A stretch of 64,000 nucleotides of DNA from Salegentibacter salinarum (GTDB lineage: Bacteria; Bacteroidota; Bacteroidia; Flavobacteriales; Flavobacteriaceae): NCBI RefSeq assembly GCF_900168115.1, contig NZ_FUZC01000001.1, positions 186,001-250,000 on the forward strand, read 5' to 3'. The position numbers and the translations under genes are program-made. How positions within the stretch are numbered: the first letter of the stretch is position 1; the number at the start of each line of letters is the position of its first letter. The notes under the pieces are model-generated. The model was not told the DNA's origin and ran no database searches. It saw nothing but the letters and a program-made list of their open reading frames with translations. This document shows positions 50,143 through 59,804 of the stretch, piece after piece.

Positions 50143-51366
50143 CTACATTTCCAGGATCCAATCTGCCGGATCCATCTTTTGCATGTTTTTGTAAATCAGG
50201 AAGTGTAAAGTAGTTTTTCCGGAAGTCCGGCTGGTAGCCACAGCACCAAGTTCCTGCCCGGTATTTACCACATCACCTCTTTTTACATAAACTTTTTCAA
50301 GGTTATCGTAAATGGTAATATAATCTCCATGCCTCACCATAACCGCTTTATTAGCTCCTTTCAACACCTGAACTTCACTAACGGTACCATTAAAAACAGC
50401 GCGGGCTTTTCCTCCGGGATCGGTATCAATATTTACCCCGTTATTATTGATACTAATGGTTTTTACAACCGGGTGAGGTTGTCTTCCAAAGCGCGAAGTA
50501 ACAACCCCAGACCGTACCGGCCAGGGTAAACGGCCTTTGTTTTTTACAAAATCGGCTGCGAGGGCTTTTGCTGCCGGAGTTAATTCGTAAACATCCCTTT
50601 CCGCCGAGCCGCTTTCTTCGTTGGATTTCGCAATAGACTCCCGAATCATTTTCTCAATTTGCGCGTCTATTTTATTAATTTCCTGTTGTTTTTGCCTAAT
50701 CTGCGCAGCGAATTCCCCTTCTTTGCTCCTAATATTCTGCATCAAATCCTGCTGTGCCTTTTTATTCTTTTCTAATTGGGCACGGGTTTGCCTGTTTTCG
50801 GCAATAAGGGCATCCTTGGTTTCCTTTTGATCGGCTAAATCGGCATTGAGCTGTTGTAATTCTTCTGTCCGCGCCTGTATTTCGTCTCCCTGTTGTTTTC
50901 TGTAGTTTGTGTACTGCTTCATATATTGCAGGCGTTTATAGGCTTGCAAAAAGTTTTCTGAAGAAAGCAAAAACATAATCCTACTTTGGGTAGATTTACT
51001 TTTGTAAGATTTCTCAATCATACGGGCATAATCTTCCTTAAGCTGCTCCAATTCATCCCTAAGCCGGGAAATTTTATTGGTATTTGCACTAATTTGATTG
51101 GTGAGAAGATTCGCTTGCTGGTTGGTTACTTTTATTAAATTTTCTGTGCTCCTTATCTGCTGGTCCAGGTCTTCTACCTGACTTAAAACCGAACGTTCTT
51201 TTTGCTTATTACTGCTTCTTAACTCGTTAATACGTGTTATTTCGTTCCTAAGCTCTATCCGTTTTTTTTCAAGTGCTTCCCGGGTAGTTTGAGCTGACAG
51301 ATTTCCTGCAGAAAGCAGAAGAACTACGAGGCAAAATAAGATTTCAGAAAATTTTTTAAATTTCAT
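50143..51366 (-). CDS. EnvC-like murein hydrolase activator (degenerate M23 domain)
   Basis: A 407-residue periplasmic protein with a signal peptide (about residues 1-25), two long coiled coils (about 28-110 and 150-245) and a C-terminal LytM/M23 domain (about 290-407). The zinc ligands are incomplete: the expected HxxxD reads NNGVNID and only the LHFLIYK end resembles HxH. That points to an EnvC-type activator that switches on amidases rather than a working peptidase. It starts one base after the DUF4292 gene's stop (shared base). It is part of the envelope cluster, so a role at the division site is likely by analogy. Confidence 0.88.
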   Translation of the reverse strand: MKFKKFSEILFCLVVLLLSAGNLSAQTTREALEKKRIELRNEITRINELRSSNKQKERSVLSQVEDLDQQIRSTENLIKVTNQQANLLTNQISANTNKISRLRDELEQLKEDYARMIEKSYKSKSTQSRIMFLLSSENFLQAYKRLQYMKQYTNYRKQQGDEIQARTEELQQLNADLADQKETKDALIAENRQTRAQLEKNKKAQQDLMQNIRSKEGEFAAQIRQKQQEINKIDAQIEKMIRESIAKSNEESGSAERDVYELTPAAKALAADFVKNKGRLPWPVRSGVVTSRFGRQPHPVVKTISINNNGVNIDTDPGGKARAVFNGTVSEVQVLKGANKAVMVRHGDYITIYDNLEKVYVKRGDVVNTGQELGAVATSRTSGKTTLHFLIYKNMQKMDPADWILEM

Positions 51367-52136
51367 TATAAACTGATTTCTTCATATCCTGCCGGAATAT
51401 CAAACGGAAAACTCAATTCTCCCCCATCAAATTCCAGCGAGCGGTAGGTGAGTTCTATCCTGGTGCTGCTTCCGGCTTCATTGGCAATAATATTAATTTC
51501 TTCTGGAAAAATCTTTCCTTCTACTTGCTGGTAATCTGAATAAGTTACCGTTACACTTTTATTTTCCTGGGTTTGTGCCAGTTGCTGGGCAGAGGTTTTG
51601 AAGTTTTTAGGATCTAAAAGAAACATTTTTTTTATCAACCCTTCTTCAGAAGGCATAAATTGAAAACCTTTTGCGGTTTGAGAAAATTCAAATTCTTCTT
51701 CTCTAAGATCGTAAATTGCCTGGCCTATCAATAAATTCTGAAGTTTCTGAAAGTCTAAAGGTGTACCCAATAAATTACTTAATAACCGGAAATCGCCATC
51801 AAAATAGGTTTGGCTCACTTTCTCGTAATAGCTTACCCGGGAAGGTGTGATATATGCTTTTGCTACCGGAAATCCTAAAACCGAAGCACTCATCCAAATT
51901 GCTTTATCTTTTTCCATTCTAAAGCTTAAATTTACAGATTGGGTGCGATCTTCGCTTTGATAAACCGTTCGTAATTTCCCGGAAAGTGTTTTAAAATCGG
52001 TTTCAGAATTATAATGACTTTCAATAATATTTGCAGCTTCGGCATTTTTAGTAGCGATTCCCTTTACTCCTTTCCGGCTTCCGCAGGATACAACAAAAAG
52101 GCTTAACAATACTAATCCTAAAATCTTTCTATACAT
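51366..52136 (-). CDS. DUF4292 family lipoprotein
   Basis: A 256-residue lipoprotein with the lipobox Cys18 (SLFVVSC). The mature part has the pattern of DUF4292 (NIIESHYNSETDFKTLSGKL; IWMSASVLGFPVAKAYITPSR; YFDGDFRLLSNLL), a LolB/LolA-like fold found in Bacteroidota. A lipid or lipoprotein-carrier role is possible but unproven. It directly follows the TPR gene (no gap) and shares a base with the EnvC-like gene, so all three form one operon. Confidence 0.88.
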   Translation of the reverse strand: MYRKILGLVLLSLFVVSCGSRKGVKGIATKNAEAANIIESHYNSETDFKTLSGKLRTVYQSEDRTQSVNLSFRMEKDKAIWMSASVLGFPVAKAYITPSRVSYYEKVSQTYFDGDFRLLSNLLGTPLDFQKLQNLLIGQAIYDLREEEFEFSQTAKGFQFMPSEEGLIKKMFLLDPKNFKTSAQQLAQTQENKSVTVTYSDYQQVEGKIFPEEINIIANEAGSSTRIELTYRSLEFDGGELSFPFDIPAGYEEISL

Positions 52137-53513
52137 CTATTCAGTTTCTTTAATTAATGCTTCGGCTTTACTTGAAAATTCAGCCGATTTTTCTTTTTCA
52201 CCCAGTTCCCCATGTGCCCTGCTCAATTGGGTATAAAAGTCTACTTCCATCTTTGGGTTATCTATTAAATAATCCAGGCCAAAAGTAAGTATTTCTATTG
52301 CTTCACGATATTCTTCTAGCTGATTTAAAGCAATTCCCTGTAATAAAAATAAAACAGGCTGCGCGGGAAAAACCTCCATCATCTCTTTACTCAAATCCCG
52401 GGCCTCTTTATACTTTTCTAACTCTATTTGCAATAAAATAGTATTCTTAACTAACTGAAAGTCTTCGGTACTTTCTGCTAAACCCGCTTCAAAAAAATTA
52501 AGCGCTTCTTCTATTTGCCCTCGATTCAAATAATATTGACCTAATTGACCATAGAGTTTTGGGGCGTTTTCACGTTCGCTAAGCATTTTGCTCACCTGCA
52601 TGAGATCTTCTTCATATTCCGGATTATTATCCACAAAAAGCAGAAAATCGTTTAACACTTTAAATTTAGATTCGGGATCTATTTCTTCGCTTTCAAAAAC
52701 AATTTTCATTGAATTTACAGCATCTTCAGGTTCTTCCCGTTCCAGGTGAAATTTATAAAGAGCCAAATGAACCAAAGTAGAACCGGGGTTTGCAGCCAGT
52801 AATTCTTGAGCAGTATTATAAGCTTCTTCATTCTCCCCCTGATCGCTATAGATATAAATAAGGTTTAGATAATTTTGCTCATTTTCGGGGTTATTGCTAA
52901 TCCCTTCCTTAAGGTTTTCAATTTGTGCGGCGGTATCACCGGTACGGGCAAAAATTTGCCTGCGTAATTTATTTCGGTAAGTGCTGGGGCCTTCTTTTTG
53001 ATCTAGCTCATCTATTGTTTGCAGCGCCTCATCATACTGTTGATTGAGCAGATAAATATTAGCTAGCTTTTCTTTATAATCCTCGTCGAATTCCTGCAGT
53101 TTCACCAGGGATTTTATTGCTGAATCATATTGCTTGGCCCGGGTATAACTTTTATAAAGTTCATTAAGAACATCTTCTCGCTCAGGTGCCAGTTCCCGGG
53201 CTTTTTCCAGGTTGGCAATTGCTTCTTCATAATTCTCCAATTCATTATAATTCCGTGCCATTTCAAAATACACCACGGGATTTTCAGGTTCCAGTTTTTG
53301 GCATGCTTCTAAAGCCGTTAAGGCTTTTTCGTAATTTTCTATGCCCTTTTGTTTCAGGGCTTCGAAAAATTGCTCCTGGAATTCATCGGTGACGTTACCA
53401 AGGTCGTCCTGATTTACTTCTTCAAGCACAACTTCCTCTTCCTGGGCAAAACTCCCTTGAAAAGTCAATAGAGCTCCTGAAAGCATAGCAGTAATGAAGA
53501 AGATCTTTTTCAT
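52137..53513 (-). CDS. Tetratricopeptide repeat protein
   Basis: A 458-residue periplasmic or secreted protein with a signal peptide (about residues 1-23, ending GSFAQ). At least ten TPR-like helical pairs follow, for example ENPVVYFEMARNYNELENYE, YEEAIANLEKARELAP and LYGQLGQYYLNRGQIEEALN. TPRs build a protein-binding scaffold; no enzyme motif is seen. It is the first gene of the TPR-DUF4292-EnvC operon and probably assembles with envelope proteins. The partners are unknown. Confidence 0.9.
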   Translation of the reverse strand: MKKIFFITAMLSGALLTFQGSFAQEEEVVLEEVNQDDLGNVTDEFQEQFFEALKQKGIENYEKALTALEACQKLEPENPVVYFEMARNYNELENYEEAIANLEKARELAPEREDVLNELYKSYTRAKQYDSAIKSLVKLQEFDEDYKEKLANIYLLNQQYDEALQTIDELDQKEGPSTYRNKLRRQIFARTGDTAAQIENLKEGISNNPENEQNYLNLIYIYSDQGENEEAYNTAQELLAANPGSTLVHLALYKFHLEREEPEDAVNSMKIVFESEEIDPESKFKVLNDFLLFVDNNPEYEEDLMQVSKMLSERENAPKLYGQLGQYYLNRGQIEEALNFFEAGLAESTEDFQLVKNTILLQIELEKYKEARDLSKEMMEVFPAQPVLFLLQGIALNQLEEYREAIEILTFGLDYLIDNPKMEVDFYTQLSRAHGELGEKEKSAEFSSKAEALIKETE

Positions 53514-53543
53514 AAATATTTGTTCAGGACAAAATTGAAATTA

Positions 53544-53573
53544 AAAGGCTGATTGCAAAACCAATCAGCCTTT
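53544..53573 (-). terminator. Perfect 12-bp terminator hairpin
   Basis: AAAGGCTGATTG (53544-53555) pairs perfectly with CAATCAGCCTTT (53562-53573), with a short loop. On the minus strand T-rich DNA (TTTTAATTTC) follows it. It ends the nucleotidyltransferase transcript. Confidence 0.85.
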
Positions 53574-53580
53574 AATAAGC

Positions 53581-54597
53581 TTATTCTAAAGTGGAATAAT
53601 CGCCAATACTAATCTGGGTAAATTCGCCGTTAAATTTGGCGAAATTCCCGATCATAGCGTTATCCAGTTTTGCGTTTTTTACTTCTGCAAAAGTCTGAAT
53701 CAAACTATTTTTGATTTCAGAATCTGTAATTTTGGTTCCATCGCCAATTGAAACATTAGGTCCAATTTTAGCGTTCATTAATTCAACATTTTCCCCAATA
53801 TAACAAGGCTCAGTAATTTCAGAATTAGTGATCTTCACAGAATCTGAAATCAGCTTTTCACCATCCTGATGAAGGAAATTTAGCATTCTGCCGTTGGTTT
53901 CCACGGTTACGTCTTTGTTTCCGCAATCCATCCATTCATCTACAGTTCCGGTTTTAAAAACTCTATCTTCAGCCATCATTTTCTTAATACCATCATTAAT
54001 CTGGTATTCGCCACCGTGCATTAAGTTTTCATCCAATACTTCTTCCAGTTTACCTTTAAGTACCGCGATATCTTTGAAATAGTAGATTCCAATAACGGCC
54101 TGGTCGCTTACAAACTCTTTAGGCTTTTCAACCAGTTCTATAATTTCGTCCTTTTCGTTGAGATTTACTACTCCAAAAGCTTCTGGGTTTTCCACTTTTT
54201 TAGTCCAGATAACCCCATCGGCTTCTTTATCCAATTTAAAATCTGCTTTTATTAAGGTATCGGCGTACGCAACTACTGCCGGGCCGGAAAGCGATTCCTT
54301 GGCGCTCATAATAGCGTGACCGGTTCCCAAAGGTTGATCCTGACGGTAAATTGAAGCTTTTGCATTTAAGCTTTTTGCCAGGTCTTTTAAACTAGCTACC
54401 ACATCTTCTCCAAAAAACGCCGGATCACCAAGAATAAAGGCAATCTCTTCTATGGGCTGATTAAGAACTTTTGCAATATCTTCCACCAATCGATGTACGA
54501 TTGGTTTTCCCGCTACGGGAATTAAAGGTTTTGGAATGGTTAAGGTATGAGGACGAAGTCGTGAACCACGACCCGCCATAGGCACTATAATCTTCAT
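53581..54597 (-). CDS. Sugar nucleotidyltransferase with left-handed beta-helix domain
   Basis: A 338-residue enzyme of the glucose-1-phosphate thymidylyl/uridylyltransferase type. The N-terminal Rossmann domain opens MKIIVPMAGRGSRLRPHT, the nucleotide-binding loop. A left-handed beta-helix (about 255-338; VKITNSEITEPCYIGENVEL) follows. The substrate sugar is not certain; N-terminal features fit dTDP-glucose or UDP-GlcNAc-type synthesis for cell-surface glycans. It is followed by a strong terminator and lies downstream of the dut and flippase genes, consistent with glycan assembly. Confidence 0.85.
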   Translation of the reverse strand: MKIIVPMAGRGSRLRPHTLTIPKPLIPVAGKPIVHRLVEDIAKVLNQPIEEIAFILGDPAFFGEDVVASLKDLAKSLNAKASIYRQDQPLGTGHAIMSAKESLSGPAVVAYADTLIKADFKLDKEADGVIWTKKVENPEAFGVVNLNEKDEIIELVEKPKEFVSDQAVIGIYYFKDIAVLKGKLEEVLDENLMHGGEYQINDGIKKMMAEDRVFKTGTVDEWMDCGNKDVTVETNGRMLNFLHQDGEKLISDSVKITNSEITEPCYIGENVELMNAKIGPNVSIGDGTKITDSEIKNSLIQTFAEVKNAKLDNAMIGNFAKFNGEFTQISIGDYSTLE

Positions 54598-54686
54598 TTA
54601 TTTAGTTTTTGTGATCTTCAAATCCTGAAAATCGCTATTCATATTAATTTTCCGCACAACCGGTAATAACCGGTTAAATTATATTC

Positions 54687-55121
54687 TTATTTATTTCCTG
54701 TACTTCCAAAGCCACCGGCACCACGGGTAGTTTCCCCCAGTACTTCAACTTCTTCCCAGGAAATATGTTCGTGTTTAGAAATAACCATTTGCGCTACACG
54801 CTCGCCGTTTTCTATGGTAAACTCGTCGTTAGATAAATTCACCAAAATCACTCCAATTTCTCCACGGTAATCGGCATCAATGGTACCGGGCGAGTTAAGC
54901 ACAGTAATTCCTTTTTTGGCTGCAAGCCCGCTTCTTGGCCTTACCTGTGCTTCATAACCTACCGGAAGCTCGATAAAAAGTCCGGTTTTTACAATAGCGC
55001 GCTCCAATGGTTTTAACGTAAAAGCTTCAGATATATTGGCGCGAAGGTCCATTCCTGCTGAAGCTTCAGTTTCGTAATGCGGCACTTTGTGCGCCGATTT
55101 ATTGATGATCTTTACTTGCAT
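54687..55121 (-). CDS. dut: dUTP diphosphatase
   Basis: A trimeric enzyme (144 residues) that hydrolyses dUTP to dUMP and keeps uracil out of DNA. The five family motifs are visible: [10 protein letters not shown] (I), [12 protein letters not shown] (II), [17 protein letters not shown] (III), GERVAQMVI (IV) and [10 protein letters not shown] (V, C-terminal arm). It starts two bases after the flippase gene's stop, so the pair is co-transcribed. The length and motifs are complete. Confidence 0.97.
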   Translation of the reverse strand: MQVKIINKSAHKVPHYETEASAGMDLRANISEAFTLKPLERAIVKTGLFIELPVGYEAQVRPRSGLAAKKGITVLNSPGTIDADYRGEIGVILVNLSNDEFTIENGERVAQMVISKHEHISWEEVEVLGETTRGAGGFGSTGNK

Positions 55122-55123
55122 AG

Positions 55124-56575
55124 TTAAGATTGTAAAATTTTAATAAGTTGTTTTCTCTCAGAAACATACACTGTTCCCAGAAAGATGATTAATAAGCTAA
55201 TTCCCACGAAATAATTTCCTCGAAAAACATAAAATGAAAATACCGAAAATAAGACGGACAACACTAAATAGCCGCCTATTTTTTTAAGGTTATACGGAAT
55301 GGGATAGTATTTTCTTCCGTAGAAATAAGAAAGCACCATCATTACCCCATAAGCTACTAAAGTTGCGATCGCAGAACCGGTATAGCTAATAATTGGAATA
55401 AGTAGAATATTTAGCGCGAGGGTAGATAAAGCACCAACTACTGAAATATATCCCCCAAAGCGGGTACGATCTGTGATTTTATACCAAACCGAAAGGTTAT
55501 GGTAAATCCCTAGGAACAGTTGTGCCAGCAAAATAAGCGGCACAATATGCATCGCTTCCCAGTAGGTGCTATCCTGAATTAAAAGTTCCTTTAAAATATC
55601 TATAAAAACGATCACCGCAACGAGGATAAAACTTCCGAAAACAACAAAATATTTGGTAATTATCGCATATGTTTCCTGGGCATTTTTGGCATCGGCGTGG
55701 CTAAAGAAAAAGGGTTCTATCCCTAACCTAAATGCCGTAGCAAAAAGCGTCATAAACAGAGCTAATTTATAGCACGCGGAGTAGGCACCAATTTCGGCAC
55801 GCGCTATATCCTGAGGAAGCAAATAATCAAGCATTAGCCTGTCGACAACTTCGTTTACTGAATAGGCAAGTCCGGCAATCAAGACCGGAAACGCATAAGA
55901 CATCATAGATTTCCAAAGCTTGCTGTTAAAGCTGAAATCTATTTTAAAATAGAAAGGCAGCATTATTAACAGCGTGGCACCGCTGGCTATCAGGTTGGAA
56001 ATAAAGATATAACTGATCTCGAAATCGGGCACATAAATGCTTTGGAATAGCGAACTTTCTTCAGCCAAATCTCCTAAAAACAGTAAAAAGAAAATGTTTA
56101 GTCCCAGGGTTATACAAACGTTTATAAGTTTAATTACTGCAAAACGCATAGGTTTTTCGGCAGCCCTGAGCCAGGTGAACGGGATAATCACCAGCGCGTC
56201 CAGAAAAAGTATCCAAATAACGAGTTGAATATATTTAACCGGAATATTCGTAATTGCCGCAATAAAATCCTGCACTAAAAATGCCGCAGCGAAAAACACT
56301 AAAGAAGTAGCAACAATAGACCAGCCGGAAGTGCTTAAAACTTCTTTGCTGTTTTTCATTTTATTATAAAACCTAAAAAACGCGGTTTCCATCCCATACG
56401 CTAGGATGACATTAAAAAAAACAAAATAGGCGAAGATAATTGAAACTTCGCCGTATTCTTCTTTGGGTAAAACGTGGGTGTAAAGTGGTATTAATAAAAC
56501 ATTCAGCATACGCGGCAACACCGTAGCGAGGCCGTAGACAAATGTGTGCTGAAAGAGTTTTTTAAAAGTACTCAA
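55124..56575 (-). CDS. Polysaccharide / lipid-linked oligosaccharide flippase (Wzx-like)
   Basis: An inner-membrane protein of 483 residues with 12-14 hydrophobic segments, resembling the MOP-superfamily flippases that move lipid-linked sugar units across the membrane. Typical openings are [20 protein letters not shown] and [20 protein letters not shown]. The downstream dut and sugar-nucleotidyltransferase genes fit a surface glycan role, though only one glycan gene is nearby. The transported molecule is not known. It ends two bases before dut. Confidence 0.88.
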   Translation of the reverse strand: MSTFKKLFQHTFVYGLATVLPRMLNVLLIPLYTHVLPKEEYGEVSIIFAYFVFFNVILAYGMETAFFRFYNKMKNSKEVLSTSGWSIVATSLVFFAAAFLVQDFIAAITNIPVKYIQLVIWILFLDALVIIPFTWLRAAEKPMRFAVIKLINVCITLGLNIFFLLFLGDLAEESSLFQSIYVPDFEISYIFISNLIASGATLLIMLPFYFKIDFSFNSKLWKSMMSYAFPVLIAGLAYSVNEVVDRLMLDYLLPQDIARAEIGAYSACYKLALFMTLFATAFRLGIEPFFFSHADAKNAQETYAIITKYFVVFGSFILVAVIVFIDILKELLIQDSTYWEAMHIVPLILLAQLFLGIYHNLSVWYKITDRTRFGGYISVVGALSTLALNILLIPIISYTGSAIATLVAYGVMMVLSYFYGRKYYPIPYNLKKIGGYLVLSVLFSVFSFYVFRGNYFVGISLLIIFLGTVYVSERKQLIKILQS

Positions 56576-56597
56576 CAGGAGTGAAAATTAGGTATTT

Positions 56598-57038
56598 TTA
56601 ATTCTGTTCTTGGATTCCTGTTAATTTGTAATATTTGGTTTTGTCGTTTTGAGTAAACACCAGGATAGCTTCATCGTCTTCGATTTCAAACGGAACTTCC
56701 TCCGGTTTTTGCGGAATCCTGTTTTTATTTTCTTCTGCAGGATCAGAGCTCATTATATCCATTCCATTTGTTCTGAAATTAGCGATAAAAAGATTACTTT
56801 GTTCGCTGTCCCGGACCAAGGGAGATTTCATTCCTCTAAAATAAACACTTTCCAGGTTCACCCGATTATCCTGAATAACCGCCACAGGAATGTGGAGATC
56901 TAACCCATTTTCACCCTGCGTATAATATACATCCTGGAACTGCGCGGGAGCTCGTTCTTGTAATTCTTTATTGCTGCCACAGCCGGTAACAAAGCTTAAA
57001 GCAAATATACTGCTGAATAAAAAAAGTAGTTTCTTCAT
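56598..57038 (-). CDS. Small lipoprotein of unknown function
   Basis: A 146-residue lipoprotein with the lipobox Cys20 (SFVTGCG) after a signal peptide MKKLLFLFSSIFAL. The mature part is beta-rich (FQDVYYTQGENGLDLHIPVAVI; FEIEDDEAILVFTQNDKTKY) and of no recognised family. The ATG at 57038 is used; the longer frame lacks a signal peptide. It lies 22 bases before the flippase gene on the same strand, so it may be the first gene of that transcript. Confidence 0.75.
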   Translation of the reverse strand: MKKLLFLFSSIFALSFVTGCGSNKELQERAPAQFQDVYYTQGENGLDLHIPVAVIQDNRVNLESVYFRGMKSPLVRDSEQSNLFIANFRTNGMDIMSSDPAEENKNRIPQKPEEVPFEIEDDEAILVFTQNDKTKYYKLTGIQEQN

Positions 57039-57088
57039 AATAGAAAGTTTGTTGTTTAAAAGTACAAAAACAAAACGCATACCAAATA

Positions 57089-57117
57089 AAAAACCCGTAG
57101 TTAACTTACGGGTTTTT
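57089..57117 (-). terminator. Terminator of the atp operon
   Basis: AAAAACCCGTA (57089-57099) pairs perfectly with TACGGGTTTTT (57107-57117), with a 7-base loop. On the minus strand the stem is followed by T-rich bases. It ends the ATP synthase transcript 37 bases after the atpG stop. Confidence 0.85.
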
Positions 57118-57153
57118 AGAACGGAATTGCTTCCGGAATATTATTGAATGTTT

Positions 57154-58014
57154 TTATCCATTTAATGCTTCGGCACCACCAACAATCTCAAGGATCTCGT
57201 TGGTAATGGAAGCCTGTCTTGCTTTGTTGTAAGACAGTTTAAGATCGTCTCTAAGCTCCTTGGCGTTATCAGTTGCCTTGTGCATCGCCGTCATACGTGC
57301 GCCGTGCTCTGAAGCAAACGAATCCCGAAGGGCTTTAAACAATTGCATCTTTAAGGACTTTGGTATAAGCTCTTTTACGATTTCGATTTTGGATGGTTCG
57401 AAAATATAATCCAGTTGCTTTTCTTCTTCGGTATCAAATTGTTCGATTGGTAAAAATTGCTCGTGTTGTACAATTTGAGTAGCTGCATTCTTAAACTGGT
57501 TATACACCAATACGATTTTGTCGTATTTCTCGTCTAAGAACAACTGCATTAATTCTTCAGCGATCTCAGATACGTTTTCAAACGTTAGTCCGTCGTAAAT
57601 TTCATTGTTATTCTTATATACTTCAAAGTCCTTTTTAAGAACATCGTTGGCTTTTTTACCGAGAGTATATAATGACAAATTTTTAGACTCGTAATCGTTT
57701 TTGGCTTTATACCTAACGCCTTTTACAATATTAGTATTAAAAGCACCTGCAAGACCTTTATTAGATGAAATAGCAACTACCAATACGTTTTTCACCTCAC
57801 GGTCTTCGGCGTATTTACTGCTGGTATCATCATCCAGGGTTGCACTTAAATCCTGTAACAGCTGAGTTAGTTTTTCAGAATAAGGTCTCATTTGCATAAT
57901 CGCATCCTGAGCCCTGCTCAACTTTGCAGCCGACACCATTTTCATGGCGCTAGTAATCTGCATCGTTGAAGATACTGAAGTAATCCTGCTACGTAATTCT
58001 TTTAAGTTTGCCAT
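57154..58014 (-). CDS. atpG: ATP synthase F1 subunit gamma
   Basis: The central rotor shaft of F1 (286 residues). N- and C-terminal helices form the coiled coil (NLKELRSRITSVSSTMQITSAMKM at the start; RQASITNEILEIVGGAEAL at the end) around a Rossmann-like body. It is the last gene of the operon here, separated from atpA by a gap with an inverted repeat doublet. atpC and atpD are not in the window. Confidence 0.97.
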   Translation of the reverse strand: MANLKELRSRITSVSSTMQITSAMKMVSAAKLSRAQDAIMQMRPYSEKLTQLLQDLSATLDDDTSSKYAEDREVKNVLVVAISSNKGLAGAFNTNIVKGVRYKAKNDYESKNLSLYTLGKKANDVLKKDFEVYKNNNEIYDGLTFENVSEIAEELMQLFLDEKYDKIVLVYNQFKNAATQIVQHEQFLPIEQFDTEEEKQLDYIFEPSKIEIVKELIPKSLKMQLFKALRDSFASEHGARMTAMHKATDNAKELRDDLKLSYNKARQASITNEILEIVGGAEALNG

Positions 58015-58025
58015 AAGTTTCTTTA

Positions 58026-58090
58026 TGTCATTCCCTCGAAGGAGGGAATCTTTAAATTTCTATGAGATTCCCGCCTACGCGGGAATGACA
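58026..58090. repeat. Doublet of inverted repeats between atpA and atpG
   Basis: Two 26-base units face each other (58026-58051; 58065-58090 on the minus strand), each with an 8-bp stem (ATTCCCTC/GAGGGAAT; ATTCCCGC/GCGGGAAT) and TGTCAT at its outer end. The outer ends TGTCATTCCC and GGGAATGACA pair perfectly over ten bases, so the whole could fold as one large structure. Another unit lies at 34278-34303. Confidence 0.75.
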
Positions 58091-58095
58091 ACATA

Positions 58096-59676
58096 CTACT
58101 TCTTATACTTAGCTGAAAGCTCCTTTGCTACTGATACTAAAGTATCTGTAACTTCATCGGTTAATTTACCAGCTTTTAGCGTATCTAAAACATCTCTGTG
58201 TTTAGTATCTAAAAACTCTAAATAATCTCTTTCAAATTCTTTTACCTTTTCTACCGGAACATCTTTTAGCAAGTTTTTAGAACCTGCATAGATAATTGCG
58301 ATTTGGTCTTCTACCGGATAAGGATCGTTTTCTGCCTGCTTAAGGATTTCAACGTTACGTTTACCTTTTTGAATAACTCTTAAAGTTGTTGGATCAAGAT
58401 CTGAACCGAACTTAGCAAAAGCTTCCAGTTCACGATATTGTGCCTGGTCTAATTTTAAGGTACCGGCAACTTTCTTCATCGACTTAATTTGTGCCGAACC
58501 ACCTACACGAGATACTGAAATACCTACATCAATCGCAGGACGAACCCCCGAGTTAAATAAATCTGAAGTAAGAAAGATCTGACCATCGGTAATCGAAATT
58601 ACGTTGGTAGGAATATAAGCTGAAACGTCACCAGCCTGGGTTTCAATAATTGGAAGCGCGGTTAAAGAACCTCCTCCTTTAATTTTATCTTTAAGAACAT
58701 CAGGAAGATCGTTCATTCCTTTTGCAATAGTATCATCGTCAATAACTTTAGAAGCACGCTCTAAAAGTCTGGAGTGCAAAAAGAAAACATCCCCAGGATA
58801 TGCTTCACGTCCCGGTGGGCGACGTAAAAGCAAAGACACCTCACGGTAAGCAACGGCTTGTTTAGAAAGATCATCGTAAATAATCAAAGCCGGGCGGCCG
58901 GTATCTCTAAAATACTCTCCAATAGCTGCACCGGCAAACGGAGCATACACCTGCATTGGAGCAGGATCTGAAGCATTTGCAGCCACAATAGTAGTGTATT
59001 CCATTGCACCTTTATCTTCGAGTACTTTGGCAATACCTGCAACGGTTGAGGCTTTTTGCCCAATCGCCACATATATACAATAAACAGGTTCCCCTGCATC
59101 AAAAAATTCTTTCTGATTAAGAATAGTATCTATACAAACAGTAGTTTTACCAGTTTGACGGTCCCCAATTACAAGTTCACGCTGCCCTCTTCCAACAGGT
59201 ACCATTGCATCAATAGATTTAATACCGGTTTGTAAAGGTTCGGTAACCGGTTGGCGAAAAATTACACCAGGCGCTTTACGCTCCAAAGGCATTTCAAAAG
59301 TTTCACCTTCAATAGCTCCTTTTCCGTCTATAGGACTTCCAAGCGTATCAACCACACGACCTACTATACCTTCACCAACTTTGATAGAAGCAATTCTTTC
59401 GGTTCTCTTTACTACAGATCCTTCTCTAACATCTTTAGAAGGTCCTAATAAAACAACACCTACGTTATCTTCCTCAAGGTTTAGTACCATTCCTTCAAGG
59501 CCGCTGTCAAACTGAACCAATTCTCCGTATTGCGCGTTGGCTAAACCATATACATTGGCGATACCATCACCAACTGTAAGTACAGTTCCCACCTCGTCTA
59601 AAGAGGCTCCGCTTTCAAAACCTGATAATTGTTTCTTTAATATTGCTGATACTTCAGCAGGATTTACTTCTGCCAT
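58096..59676 (-). CDS. atpA: ATP synthase F1 subunit alpha
   Basis: A 526-residue non-catalytic nucleotide-binding subunit of F1. The P-loop GDRQTGKTT is near residue 170 and the domain order (beta-barrel, nucleotide fold, C-terminal helices) is intact; [20 protein letters not shown] is diagnostic. It is coupled to atpG by the repeat-bearing gap and to atpH by a 128-base gap that holds another hairpin. Confidence 0.98.
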   Translation of the reverse strand: MAEVNPAEVSAILKKQLSGFESGASLDEVGTVLTVGDGIANVYGLANAQYGELVQFDSGLEGMVLNLEEDNVGVVLLGPSKDVREGSVVKRTERIASIKVGEGIVGRVVDTLGSPIDGKGAIEGETFEMPLERKAPGVIFRQPVTEPLQTGIKSIDAMVPVGRGQRELVIGDRQTGKTTVCIDTILNQKEFFDAGEPVYCIYVAIGQKASTVAGIAKVLEDKGAMEYTTIVAANASDPAPMQVYAPFAGAAIGEYFRDTGRPALIIYDDLSKQAVAYREVSLLLRRPPGREAYPGDVFFLHSRLLERASKVIDDDTIAKGMNDLPDVLKDKIKGGGSLTALPIIETQAGDVSAYIPTNVISITDGQIFLTSDLFNSGVRPAIDVGISVSRVGGSAQIKSMKKVAGTLKLDQAQYRELEAFAKFGSDLDPTTLRVIQKGKRNVEILKQAENDPYPVEDQIAIIYAGSKNLLKDVPVEKVKEFERDYLEFLDTKHRDVLDTLKAGKLTDEVTDTLVSVAKELSAKYKK

Positions 59677-59735
59677 AATTATTTAAGATAAAATGCCACT
59701 GTAATCTCGTGACTGTTTTTATTAAATTTTTCAAA

Positions 59736-59748
59736 GCCCATTATGGGC
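59736..59748. repeat. Palindromic hairpin between atpH and atpA
   Basis: GCCCAT-T-ATGGGC is a perfect 13-base palindrome in the 128-base gap. On the minus strand it is not followed by a T tract, so it is more likely a stability or processing element than a terminator. Confidence 0.55.
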
Positions 59749-59804
59749 ATTTTTATAAATAAGACCAAAAAGCCTTCAGAAAACAAGGCGGATGGTCGGT
59801 AATT

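Noticed and set aside
58026-58090. CRISPR-like repeat pair
   Set aside because: Only two units in opposite orientation with no spacer series or cas genes.
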